A stretch of 60,992 nucleotides of DNA from a virus. Within the stretch, counting starts at the first letter, position 1. Every line of letters begins with the position of its first letter. This document shows, piece by piece, positions 53,807-60,985 of this stretch. Below the pieces are notes generated by a model. That model ran no database searches and was not told the DNA's origin. It was given only the letters and a program-made list of their open reading frames with translations. The stretch is from positions 1 to 60,992 of IMG/VR virus record IMGVR_UViG_3300030202_000714. One strand, given 5' to 3'. The translations under genes were made by a program, and so were the position numbers.

Positions 53807-54114
53807 TGGAAGAAAAAATGCTATCAGAAAAATCTGAAGTAAAACTTGATATAAAAACATTAATAGGTATCGTAATAGGTATTGTAACTGTAGCAGGTAT
53901 ATGGTTTGATCTAACAGCTAAAATAAGTAACATAGAAAGTACATTAGTTAGATTAGAATACAACCAAACACTAAATGATGAGTTTAGAATCAAATGGCCT
54001 CGTGGTGAAATGGGTGCATTACCTGATGACGCAAAGCAAGATTTACGAATTGAATATTTACAGAAAGATGTAGAAAAATTACAGGCAATAATTGAAGAAT
54101 TAAAAGATAAATAA
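53806..54114 (+). CDS. Membrane-anchored coiled-coil protein A, 102 residues
   Basis: One N-terminal membrane span (LIGIVIGIVTVAGIWF) preceded by EVKLDIKT, then a charged helix with heptads (LQKDVEKLQAIIEELKDK). The layout fits an inner-membrane spanin-like or phage pore-associated protein. Its N-terminal half is paralogous to the next gene. It overlaps the barrel gene's stop by 1 bp. Confidence 0.65.
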   Translation: MEEKMLSEKSEVKLDIKTLIGIVIGIVTVAGIWFDLTAKISNIESTLVRLEYNQTLNDEFRIKWPRGEMGALPDDAKQDLRIEYLQKDVEKLQAIIEELKDK

Positions 54115-54115
54115 A

Positions 54116-54397
54116 ATGGCAAAGCAAATAGGTGAAGAAACCAAGGTAACGTTAGATTTAAAAACATTAGGCACTATAGCTGTCGGTATAGCCGCTTTAG
54201 TAGGTATGTGGTTTGCTTTGCAAGCTGATATAGCTCTTGCAAAAGAACTTCCAGCGCCTGTTATTGATAGAGTAGAATATGATCTAAAAGACGAATTAAT
54301 TCGTCAGACCATAATGGATACTCAAGATGATGTAGAAGAAATAAAAGAGAGTCTAGAAAAAATAGACGAAAGATTGTACGAACTACAAAAGAAATAA
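54116..54397 (+). CDS. Membrane-anchored coiled-coil protein B, 93 residues
   Basis: Close in form to the preceding gene: KVTLDLKTLGTIAVGIAALV and GMWFALQADIA, then a charged helix (VEEIKESLEKIDERLYELQ). A tandem duplication with 1-bp spacing. Possibly two subunits of one membrane complex. No known family name is certain; an inner-membrane spanin role is possible. Confidence 0.65.
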   Translation: MAKQIGEETKVTLDLKTLGTIAVGIAALVGMWFALQADIALAKELPAPVIDRVEYDLKDELIRQTIMDTQDDVEEIKESLEKIDERLYELQKK

Positions 54398-54399
54398 AA

Positions 54400-54810
54400 A
54401 TGAAATACTTAATATTACTCTTAATACCATTTATATCATTTTCACAAAGTGACGTTCCTGATGAATATTGGTTAGATGATTCAAATTTTGAAGATAGAAT
54501 AAATACCAATAACGCTTTTGGTGATGATGATGTTAAACCTGTTGTTATAGAGTTTTGGGCTAAGTTTAATGAAGCTAATTGTTTTGCTGAGTGGGAAGAG
54601 CTAGAAGACGCTGTTTATTATAGGGTTGACATAGCTAAAGCACCTGAAACTAAAAAGAAATATAGGGTTCGTATGGCACCCACAGTAATAATATTTAAAG
54701 ATGGTATAAAAGAAACTGTCTTTAAAGCTGGTTTAGATTTAATGCTACCAGCAGACTTAAACGATATTCAAGAAGCTATAAATGAAATTAATAACGCAAG
54801 TAAATTTTAA
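54400..54810 (+). CDS. Secreted thioredoxin-fold protein lacking CxxC
   Basis: 136 residues. Signal peptide MKYLILLLIPFISFSQS, then a thioredoxin-like core: VVIEFWAKFNEANCF (where WCGPC would be; only one Cys remains), YRVDIAKAPETKKKYRVR, and MAPTVIIFKDG with the conserved cis-proline, then a final helix. Without the CxxC it cannot do standard dithiol exchange, so a chaperone, single-Cys or structural role is likelier. It sits in the lysis/envelope gene block, and the next gene starts inside its 3' end. Confidence 0.65.
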   Translation: MKYLILLLIPFISFSQSDVPDEYWLDDSNFEDRINTNNAFGDDDVKPVVIEFWAKFNEANCFAEWEELEDAVYYRVDIAKAPETKKKYRVRMAPTVIIFKDGIKETVFKAGLDLMLPADLNDIQEAINEINNASKF

Positions 54811-55135
54811 ATTATGTGTCCTATTTGTAATGGGTATTGTGGGCTTTGCTAATGCTCAGATACCAAGAGATAAACAACTACATTTTGCCGCAGGTACTAT
54901 AGCCGGGAGTACTGGTTACACGTATGTTTGGCAAAAAACAAAAGATAAAAAGAAAGCTATGCTAGCAGGCATAGGTACAGCTATTTTAGCCGGTACAATA
55001 AAAGAATTAGTAGACTCTTCTCAATCAAACAATAGGTTTGATACAAAAGATCTAGCCGCGACAGCACTCGGCGGTATAACAGTGAGTGTTACAATTAATT
55101 TATTTAATAAAAAGAAGTATGTGGAAATTAACTAA
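54782..55135 (+). CDS. YfiM-like membrane or periplasmic protein, 117 residues
   Basis: An N-terminal signal or membrane segment (KLCVLFVMGIVGFANA-Q) is followed by DKQLHFAAGTIAGSTGYTYV, a second hydrophobic stretch (AMLAGIGTAILAGTIKELVD) and RFDTKDLAATALGGITVSV. The order DKxxHF, KELVDS, D-DLAATxxG resembles the YfiM/DUF2279 family of small envelope proteins. The start overlaps the thioredoxin-fold gene by 29 bp. Role unknown; possibly lysis-related. Confidence 0.6.
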   Translation: MKLITQVNFKLCVLFVMGIVGFANAQIPRDKQLHFAAGTIAGSTGYTYVWQKTKDKKKAMLAGIGTAILAGTIKELVDSSQSNNRFDTKDLAATALGGITVSVTINLFNKKKYVEIN

Positions 55136-55343
55136 ACAATACTGGAAAGATATGTGGAAAGCTCTATGGAGCAAAACTACAATTGATGAGAAAGCTATAG
55201 CTACGCTAGCTGAAATAAAGAAAAGAAAAAAACTTACTGAGGCAGAAATAAAAGATGTCATTAGCGCTATAAAGCAGGTAGGTAATCAAATTGATGATAT
55301 ACCCGGAGCTTTAAAAGGTAACGCTAGAAAAGGTAGAAAATAA
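55119..55343 (+). CDS. Small basic helical protein, 74 residues
   Basis: The N-terminus (WKLTKQYWKDMWKALW) is an amphipathic Trp-rich helix. The rest is a charged helix (LAEIKKRKKLTEAEIKDVIS) with a basic tail (GNARKGRK). The ATG at 55119 is preferred to one at 55086, which would add codons inside the preceding gene. It ends at the endolysin start. A membrane-active or accessory lysis role is possible; no family is recognised. Confidence 0.55.
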   Translation: MWKLTKQYWKDMWKALWSKTTIDEKAIATLAEIKKRKKLTEAEIKDVISAIKQVGNQIDDIPGALKGNARKGRK

Positions 55344-55804
55344 TGGATAAAATAAGTAAACACGTAAGTTACCGCGAAGGTGTGTATAGCAGAACAGCAG
55401 AGAGGCTTGGATTAAAAAACGATCCCTCTGATGATCATTTAGCTAACATGAAGCTTATTGCAGAAAAAGTATTTGAACCTCTTAGAATACACGTAGGAGG
55501 TCCTATAAAGATCAATTCGTTTTATCGTGGACCAGAACTTAATGCTGCTATTGGTGGATCATCTAAGTCACAACATTGCCACGGGCAAGCTATTGATATT
55601 GATGATACATATGGTCACGCTTCTAATGCTGAAATGTATAACTGGATTAAAGCTAATTTAGATTATGATCAGATGATATGGGAATTTGGTACAGATGAAA
55701 ACCCTAACTGGGTACACGTAAGTTATGTAAACGCAGAAGCAAACAGAAACAGGTGTTTAAAAGCTTATAAAGATAATGGTAAAACTAAATACATGGTAAT
55801 ATGA
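55343..55804 (+). CDS. Endolysin, peptidase M15-type
   Basis: 153 residues. The zinc peptidase signature SxHxxGxAxD is present as SQHCHGQAID (His78, Asp85), with SFYRGPELNAAIGG before it and WVHVSY (His125) after it. These are the three zinc ligands of the M15 (VanY/peptidase M15A) fold, which cuts peptide cross-links in peptidoglycan. No signal peptide, so it needs a holin. Overlaps the following gene by 4 bp. Distance from the 3TM holin at 8852 is notable; a nearer holin candidate is at 56785. Confidence 0.85.
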   Translation: MDKISKHVSYREGVYSRTAERLGLKNDPSDDHLANMKLIAEKVFEPLRIHVGGPIKINSFYRGPELNAAIGGSSKSQHCHGQAIDIDDTYGHASNAEMYNWIKANLDYDQMIWEFGTDENPNWVHVSYVNAEANRNRCLKAYKDNGKTKYMVI

Positions 55805-56241
55805 ACAGATATGATATAAAACAATACGAATCAGCTATAACAAAAGCTTTTCTAGTTTTTTTAGGAGTAGTTTTTATGTTATTGTGTTACGCTTGTTCAC
55901 CATATTATTATCAAAGTAAAGGACCTGAAATAACACATGTATTAGCTTTGACAAAAGAAGGCGATACATTAAAAATACCTATTAAAGATATAAAACCAAA
56001 TGTAGTATATAATGTAATCGGATATGATTGGTATCATGTGCCATCTGGATATTATAACAGATGGAACAATCCATATTATCACCCACATTTGTATAATCCA
56101 CCTAAACCTATATATAATGGTAATAGTAATTATAATAATAACAATAATAACAATACGCCAAATATTACAACGCCCACAATCAAACCGGGAGGATCGGTAG
56201 TTACACCACCATCTACACCAGTTAATCCTAGAAAAAATTAA
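55801..56241 (+). CDS. Candidate outer-membrane lipoprotein / spanin, 146 residues
   Basis: A hydrophobic segment (AFLVFLGVVFMLLCYAC) ends in a lipobox-like cysteine, followed by SPYYYQSKGPEI and a tail very rich in Asn, Pro and Tyr (YNNNNNNNTPNITTPTIKP). Short lipoproteins with Pro/Asn-rich tails next to an endolysin are typical outer-membrane spanin candidates. The start overlaps the endolysin stop (4 bp). The lipobox is atypical (LLCYAC), so a membrane-anchored form remains possible. Confidence 0.55.
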   Translation: MNRYDIKQYESAITKAFLVFLGVVFMLLCYACSPYYYQSKGPEITHVLALTKEGDTLKIPIKDIKPNVVYNVIGYDWYHVPSGYYNRWNNPYYHPHLYNPPKPIYNGNSNYNNNNNNNTPNITTPTIKPGGSVVTPPSTPVNPRKN

Positions 56242-56243
56242 TT

Positions 56244-56534
56244 ATGTACGTACAAAAAAATAATCCTTTTAAAGTAACAAGCTGTGGTAGACGTAGAACG
56301 TTTATGCAAGATGGTGGCAAGTCTCCTTTTAAAAGAACAGCTAAAAGCTGGACACAAAAAGATAGAGATGAATACAATAGAGAAACGGGTAGTAATTTAA
56401 AACCACCTCAACCACAAGGTGGATCGCGTAGGGATAGTTATTGCGCTAGATCTGCTGGTATAAAAAAATGTAAAAATCCAGATAAAAATGGCGATTGTCC
56501 AAATGACATTGCTAGAAGAAAATGGAACTGTTAA
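56244..56534 (+). CDS. Small Cys-containing basic protein with SPxK motif, 96 residues
   Basis: Motifs: NPFKVTSCGRRRTFMQDGGK, KSPFKRTAK, DSYCARSAGIKKCKN and CPNDIARRKWNC. Five cysteines, spaced C-C-C-C-C, suggest metal binding or disulphides. It carries the SPFK motif seen in other proteins of this phage. No family named. Located in the lysis/envelope block. Confidence 0.6.
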   Translation: MYVQKNNPFKVTSCGRRRTFMQDGGKSPFKRTAKSWTQKDRDEYNRETGSNLKPPQPQGGSRRDSYCARSAGIKKCKNPDKNGDCPNDIARRKWNC

Positions 56535-56544
56535 ATAAATAATT

Positions 56545-56781
56545 ATGGGAAAAAAAGGATTGTGGGCAAATATGCACGCTAAAAGAAAAAGGGGTGAAGC
56601 ACCGGCAAAACCTGGTGATAAAGATTACCCAACAGACAAAGCTTTAAAAGACTCAGCTGCTAAAATGAAGTCTCCATTTAAAATGACACCTAGTCCTTCA
56701 GCATTAAAATGTTGGAAAGGATTTGAAAGAGTACCTGGTACTAAAGAATATTCTGATGGTAGTTGTAGAAAAAAACAATAA
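56545..56781 (+). CDS. Small basic protein with SPxK motifs, 78 residues
   Basis: The N-terminus GLWANMHAKRKRGEAPAKPG, followed by DKDYPTDKALKD, is a phrase found in small basic proteins of many phages (from memory). It then has KMKSPFKMTPSPSALKCW and ends GFERVPGTKEYSDGSCRKKQ. Shares the SP motif with the other motif-bearing proteins. Possibly virion-associated. No function known. Confidence 0.6.
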   Translation: MGKKGLWANMHAKRKRGEAPAKPGDKDYPTDKALKDSAAKMKSPFKMTPSPSALKCWKGFERVPGTKEYSDGSCRKKQ

Positions 56782-56784
56782 ATT

Positions 56785-57003
56785 ATGTGGGCACTATTTA
56801 AAGATAAAAACGAAATTAATGAAAAAAATGTTATAGGATTTATGTCATTTATAGTAATGACATTGTTTGCTATTGCAGATCTTGTAACTAGCTTTTTATT
56901 TGTAGATGGACAATTAGTAATAAATGAAGTAATATACAATTCATTTGTATGGGTTACACTAGGTTGCTTTGGAATATCTGCTTTTGAAAAAGTTAAGAAA
57001 TAA
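56785..57003 (+). CDS. Holin-like membrane protein, 72 residues
   Basis: Two membrane segments (GFMSFIVMTLFAIADLVTSF and IYNSFVWVTLGCFGISAF) with a charged N-terminus (FKDKNEINEKN) and basic tail (EKVKK). Two-TM topology and position just after the lysis genes suit a holin or antiholin. It is the last rightward gene, followed by the bidirectional terminator. Confidence 0.55.
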   Translation: MWALFKDKNEINEKNVIGFMSFIVMTLFAIADLVTSFLFVDGQLVINEVIYNSFVWVTLGCFGISAFEKVKK

Positions 57004-57005
57004 AA

Positions 57006-57025
57006 AAAGGGGCTTTCGCCCCTTT
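57006..57025. terminator. Bidirectional terminator between convergent operons
   Basis: Perfect stem AAAGGGGC / GCCCCTTT with loop TTTC. It is followed by T-rich sequence on the plus strand and by seven T on the minus strand. It ends both the rightward late block and the leftward nrd operon, whose last stop is 4 bp away. Confidence 0.9.
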
Positions 57026-57029
57026 AATT

Positions 57030-58751
57030 TTACCCGTCACAACTCATACAGTCTTCACTAGTAGCTTGAGCTGCTATATCTCCTCTCAGTACTGACTCAG
57101 TACGCATATAATACAAAGTCTTAATACCTTTTTTATGAGCTTCAAGATGAACCTTGTTTATAAACTTAGGTTCTGCTTGTGCAGGAAAAGCTAAATTTAA
57201 ACTAACAGATTGATCTATATATTGTTGTCTTATACCAGCTTGATTAACTAGTTCTAACTGATTTATTTCCTTGAAAGTTTTGAATACTTCTTTGATTGGT
57301 ATATCGTGATCTCCCAACGTAATTTTCTCTAATTGTTTGATACCTTGTATTGAACCACCGTCCTCTAAAATTTTGTTCCATATTTTATTAGTATTTAAAT
57401 CATGTTCTTTTAACACATCTACTAAAGTTGGATTTTTGCGGATGAAAGTTCCTTTTGCACTTTGGTCTGTAAAGACGTTAGCTGCCCATGGTTCAATCCC
57501 GGGAGAGATATTCCCAGCAAGCTTGCTATTAGATACAGTGGGAGCGATGGCACGTAAATGAGTATTGCGCATACCAGAGCCAACACACCAAAGAGGTTCT
57601 CCATAAGCTTCAGCAAGAGCCATTGAAGCTCTTTCAGACTCGATTTTAATTTGACTAAAAATTCTTCTTGTTTCATATTGTGCTAATAATCCTTCGAAAG
57701 GTATTCCTTTTTGCTGTAGATATGTATGCCAACCTAGAACACCTAAACCTAGTGCCCTACCTTTTTCAGCAGATCTTACAGCATTTTCAAATCCCCTTCT
57801 ATTTTTTGCTTTTTGTATAAATTCCTCTAATACACCGTCTAAAAACCATATACTATCATATATTAAATTAGAATCTTTCCATTCATGGTATTTAGCTAGA
57901 TTTAAACTAGATAAACAACATACAAAGCTATGGTTTTCATCCGTGTGTAATACAATCTCTGAACATATATTGGTCATAAAGACCTTCAGAGCATTATCCT
58001 TATACATGCTAGGATTCTGTTTATTAACATTACCCTTAAACATAATATAAGGCTCTCCAGTTGCCTTACGTTTCTGAAGTAATTTACTCCATTTACGTCT
58101 TGCAACCTTATCACCGTCTCTAAGTTTACGCATAAACTTATCACCGATTATAGTACATTGATGTAGGTTTAATGATTGTCTATTAACATCACCCTTGGGT
58201 TCTCTTATTTCCAACCAGTCTTCCCAATCTTTGTGGTCTATATTTAAATTAACTGATGCAGCTCCTCTACGTACAGCTCCTTGATTAGTAGCTAATATAC
58301 TAGAGTCATATAATTTACAAAATGGCACAACACCATCAGATGTTCCATTCATTGTAATTTCTGCACCAGAAGGTCTGATCTGATTGATACCAATACCAAC
58401 TCCTCCTCCATGTTTAGCTAACAACATCATCTCTAAATTCTTAGTTCCGATGTCTAATATGCTATCAGCTACATCGATACCAAAGCATGATATAGGTAAT
58501 CCTCGTTCAGTTCCTGTATTTGACAACACTGGAGAAGCTAGACATAACCAACCTTTCCATATGTAATCAAAAAATGTATCAGCCATTTCTGGCTTTTTTA
58601 ATCTCATAGCGACTGTTTTTGCAACTCGCTTATAAGCTTCTTTAGGTGTTTCTCCATTATATAGATAACCACCTACTATAGTTTTTTTATATACTTCGGC
58701 GTCTGCCCACTCTGGGTAATCAACACCTTTTTTCCATCTGTTACTCCACAT
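57030..58751 (-). CDS. nrdA: Ribonucleotide reductase class I alpha subunit
   Basis: 573 residues; converts ribonucleoside diphosphates to deoxy forms for phage DNA synthesis. Seen: SPVLSNTGTERGLPISCFG with Cys89, MLLAKHGGGVGIGI (glycine-rich loop), NICSEI (Asn261, Cys263, Glu265) as the catalytic triad region, FVCCLSSLNL (Cys278 as redox partner of Cys89), the LYYMR tyrosine pair and the C-terminal redox motif CMSC (568-571). It starts near the catalytic core, so the N-terminal ATP-cone that gives dATP feedback is absent, which is common in phages. Start overlaps the upstream small gene by 1 bp (TAATG). Followed by the shared terminator. Confidence 0.92.
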   Translation of the reverse strand: MWSNRWKKGVDYPEWADAEVYKKTIVGGYLYNGETPKEAYKRVAKTVAMRLKKPEMADTFFDYIWKGWLCLASPVLSNTGTERGLPISCFGIDVADSILDIGTKNLEMMLLAKHGGGVGIGINQIRPSGAEITMNGTSDGVVPFCKLYDSSILATNQGAVRRGAASVNLNIDHKDWEDWLEIREPKGDVNRQSLNLHQCTIIGDKFMRKLRDGDKVARRKWSKLLQKRKATGEPYIMFKGNVNKQNPSMYKDNALKVFMTNICSEIVLHTDENHSFVCCLSSLNLAKYHEWKDSNLIYDSIWFLDGVLEEFIQKAKNRRGFENAVRSAEKGRALGLGVLGWHTYLQQKGIPFEGLLAQYETRRIFSQIKIESERASMALAEAYGEPLWCVGSGMRNTHLRAIAPTVSNSKLAGNISPGIEPWAANVFTDQSAKGTFIRKNPTLVDVLKEHDLNTNKIWNKILEDGGSIQGIKQLEKITLGDHDIPIKEVFKTFKEINQLELVNQAGIRQQYIDQSVSLNLAFPAQAEPKFINKVHLEAHKKGIKTLYYMRTESVLRGDIAAQATSEDCMSCDG

Positions 58752-59002
58752 TATTTTAATAAATGATTTATCCAGGCGATAAGCCCATTAATATTCAATG
58801 CTACTAAGTTCCATTGTTTTCTACTTGCTACTTGAACTAACACACAACAAAAGCCAGCTATGTATAGCACTGGTTCTACGGTCCATTGTGCAGCTACTAA
58901 AAAGCCCGCACCCATATAACCTACTCTACTAGCTAGTCTTTCGCCAGGTGATAGTTTTTTATTTCTTACTAAAAATTTTAGTACTTTATACTTCCAACTC
59001 AT
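58751..59002 (-). CDS. Small membrane protein within the nrd operon, 83 residues
   Basis: A basic N-terminus (KVLKFLVRNKKLSPGERL) is followed by two or three hydrophobic segments (RVGYMGAGFLVAAQWT; VLYIAGFCCVLVQVAS; WNLVALNINGLIAWINHLL). The last segment resembles membrane-facing helices of small transporters, but no family is assigned. It lies exactly between nrdB (0-bp gap) and nrdA (1-bp overlap), so it is translated with the reductase. It may tie nucleotide metabolism to the membrane. Role unknown. Confidence 0.65.
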   Translation of the reverse strand: MSWKYKVLKFLVRNKKLSPGERLASRVGYMGAGFLVAAQWTVEPVLYIAGFCCVLVQVASRKQWNLVALNINGLIAWINHLLK

Positions 59003-59971
59003 TTACCAGATATTCTCGAAGTCTTCGCCTTCATTTGCTTTGCTGTAGTCGGTCGGCCTAATAGCAAAAAAGTCAGTATGGGTATGACCACCAGTAAGAT
59101 GATAAAACCAATCCAAGTTTTTCGCGGCTTCTTTGTCGTACTTAAATTCTTTTGCGAGCTCTTTGTAACCCAGCTCAACAAGTTTTTCATTTAATCGTTT
59201 CTTTATAAATTGTTTAAGATCATAAGATTTTAACCCCTCTATATCTCCAGCTTCAAACATCTTATCTATGTATTTCATTTCAGCATCATGCATAACATGT
59301 GCTGCGTCTATTATGTGTGGTTTACAAGACTCTTTTAAAAAGTCTTTTTCTTCACACATATGTCTATATAATCTACAACCCATACGTGAGTGTAGACTTT
59401 CGTCTCTTACAGACCATTTCATTTGTTGCCCAATACCTTTAAGTAAATTACGTAGCTGAAAAGAATAAAGTACTGCAAAAGCACTATATAAAGAAACTCC
59501 TTCAGCGAAAGCACTAAAAATAGCCAATGATCTGCCAATGTCAACAGGATCGGAGCCATCATATGCAACGAGATTATCAAAACGCTCAGCCGTAGCTGGC
59601 TCATGTAAAAAAGCTTCAAAGTCTTCAAGTCCCAATGTCTCATTTAAATAACTATAAGCTACAGCATGTATTGTCTCTTGACTTCCAAACATCATGGCCA
59701 TTTGCTGTATTTCGTGTTTAGGAAACCATGACACTACTTTCTGAGTCCAGTAATCACTTACTGCACATTCAGTCTGAGCAAAACCTAGTAGGATGTTTCC
59801 TACTAAGTTCTTCTCTCCTTTTGTTAACTTTTCGTTCCAGTCTTTAACATCACCTGACATAGGTATTTCTGTATGTAACCAAAATGCTTGAGCTTGTTTC
59901 AACCAACCCTCAGTATAATACTCAGGGTACTCAAAAGGTTTATATGCTATTCTGTTATCAAATAATCCCAT
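59003..59971 (-). CDS. nrdB: Ribonucleotide reductase class I beta subunit
   Basis: 322 residues; the radical-generating subunit. Metal ligands read as Glu68 (QTECA, where E. coli has Asp84), Glu99 and His102 (ETIH), Glu157 (FAEGVS), Glu191 and His194 (DESLH). Tyr106 (ETIHAVAY) occupies the radical tyrosine position. The C-terminal end is acidic (NEGEDFENIW), the usual alpha-binding tail. Glu at the first ligand is seen in some subclasses, so the metal type cannot be read here. Works with the nrdA product. Transcribed leftward with nrdA. Confidence 0.9.
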   Translation of the reverse strand: MGLFDNRIAYKPFEYPEYYTEGWLKQAQAFWLHTEIPMSGDVKDWNEKLTKGEKNLVGNILLGFAQTECAVSDYWTQKVVSWFPKHEIQQMAMMFGSQETIHAVAYSYLNETLGLEDFEAFLHEPATAERFDNLVAYDGSDPVDIGRSLAIFSAFAEGVSLYSAFAVLYSFQLRNLLKGIGQQMKWSVRDESLHSRMGCRLYRHMCEEKDFLKESCKPHIIDAAHVMHDAEMKYIDKMFEAGDIEGLKSYDLKQFIKKRLNEKLVELGYKELAKEFKYDKEAAKNLDWFYHLTGGHTHTDFFAIRPTDYSKANEGEDFENIW

Positions 59972-59974
59972 ATT

Positions 59975-60115
59975 TTAATATTGTAATGTTAAACAAATGT
60001 CGAATATGAACACGTAAAATACGTGATCAACTTTATTATTTTCTTCGTCTGGATAATTTCTATATCCAAACAATAGGCCTTCAAAAAGGCCAAAACTTAA
60101 TTCCCATCTTTTCAT
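59975..60115 (-). CDS. Hypothetical 46-residue protein
   Basis: The minus-strand frame MKRWELSFGLFEGLLFGY to DICLTLQY lies between two genes, with 1-3 bp gaps. Hydrophobic and aromatic with a charged middle (PDEENNKVDHVF). The tight packing supports it. No family recognised. Confidence 0.5.
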   Translation of the reverse strand: MKRWELSFGLFEGLLFGYRNYPDEENNKVDHVFYVFIFDICLTLQY

Positions 60116-60116
60116 A

Positions 60117-60254
60117 TTATCTTCCTTGTCCACGGTAAGGCGTACCTGCGTAATACTTACCTGATTTTTGTTTTGTATTTCTGTTTTTGCTATGGATACC
60201 TGGTCTTTTCTTTTTAGGTTTCCATTTATATGCTTGTAATACTATTCTTGCCAT
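60117..60254 (-). CDS. Small basic protein, 45 residues
   Basis: Frame MARIVLQAYKWKPKKKRPG to YAGTPYRGQGR on the minus strand: strongly basic and Gly/Pro-rich at the end. It overlaps the preceding gene's 3' end by 13 bp and precedes the 46-residue gene by 1 bp. Possibly nucleic-acid-binding. No family recognised. Confidence 0.5.
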   Translation of the reverse strand: MARIVLQAYKWKPKKKRPGIHSKNRNTKQKSGKYYAGTPYRGQGR

Positions 60255-60421
60255 TTTATACCATATTTTTCGTATTGTTCTTTTAAATGTTTCCATTTTA
60301 AATAACCTCTACCTTCAATGGTCCATTTTATAAACCTATCTATTTGTCTTATAGCATACATACGTCTTGCTACTTCTTTGTTGCGTTGTTCTTTAAAATT
60401 AGTCTTACTGTTTCGTCGCAT
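60242..60421 (-). CDS. Small basic protein, 59 residues
   Basis: Frame starting MRRNSKTNFKEQRNKEVA within the end of the endonuclease gene (52-bp overlap) and ending WKHLKEQYEKYGIKWQE. Basic, helical and Trp-rich (IDRFIKWTIEGRGYLKW). A shorter start at MYAIRQIDRF is possible and would remove the overlap. No family recognised. Confidence 0.45.
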   Translation of the reverse strand: MRRNSKTNFKEQRNKEVARRMYAIRQIDRFIKWTIEGRGYLKWKHLKEQYEKYGIKWQE

Positions 60422-60825
60422 TCTTTTTGATTTTGTGGTTTATATAATATAACATTAGGTAAATGTTCTTGAACATATTTCTTAAACATCTTCCAACGTA
60501 ATGGGAAGCTTTCATTAGCTCTACCTTTACATTCAATGATAAATCCTTTACCTATAAAGTCTGGTGTATAAGATATATTTAATATCTTTTTATGTCCACG
60601 ATCTTTATAATCACCTTTACCATTAGCACATCTCTCAAAAGCTGAAGACTCAAATTGATATGCTGGAAATATCTCGTAAGTATGTCCTTCATATACAGCT
60701 TGTATCTTAGCTTTTTTAAGAGCAATGTGCATATATTTTTCTAGTCCTGATGCAAAGGTTATCCCGTCAACCACGACTTTACGTGATTGAACAGGACCTT
60801 TTTTTCTTCTAAACTTTTTTCTCAT
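60370..60825 (-). CDS. Holliday-junction endonuclease, T7 endonuclease I-like
   Basis: 151 residues with the PD-(D/E)xK nuclease core in T7 endonuclease I order: SGLEKYMHIAL (Glu29), SYTPDFIGKG (Asp89) and IIECKG (Glu98, Lys100), followed by PLRWKMFKKYV and VILYKPQNQKE. This fold cuts branched DNA, such as junctions made in replication and recombination, and helps prepare DNA for packaging. Basic N-terminus. Coupled to the small helical gene upstream (17-bp overlap). Confidence 0.85.
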   Translation of the reverse strand: MRKKFRRKKGPVQSRKVVVDGITFASGLEKYMHIALKKAKIQAVYEGHTYEIFPAYQFESSAFERCANGKGDYKDRGHKKILNISYTPDFIGKGFIIECKGRANESFPLRWKMFKKYVQEHLPNVILYKPQNQKECDETVRLILKNNATKK

Positions 60826-60985
60826 CTTCTAAACATTTTTTAGCTGCTTCGATATACAATAATGCATCCATTATTTCTTCTTGTACATCGGTTAAAAACA
60901 TAAGTAAGTCTTTCTTACCAGTTTCTATTTCGTTTTGCATTGTTTGACCATATTTCTTTTGACCAATAATGCTACGATCGTCCAT
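60809..60985 (-). CDS. Small helical acidic protein, 58 residues
   Basis: Frame MDDRSIIGQKKYGQTMQNE to AAKKCLEDEKKV on the minus strand. YGQTM, then LLMFLTDVQEEIMDALLYIE, resembles the helical end of MazG-like or dATP/dGTP diphosphohydrolase-type phage proteins, but it is too short to be a full enzyme. The ATG at 60985 is only 7 bp from the window edge, so an upstream gene may continue the operon. Overlaps the endonuclease gene by 17 bp. Confidence 0.55.
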   Translation of the reverse strand: MDDRSIIGQKKYGQTMQNEIETGKKDLLMFLTDVQEEIMDALLYIEAAKKCLEDEKKV

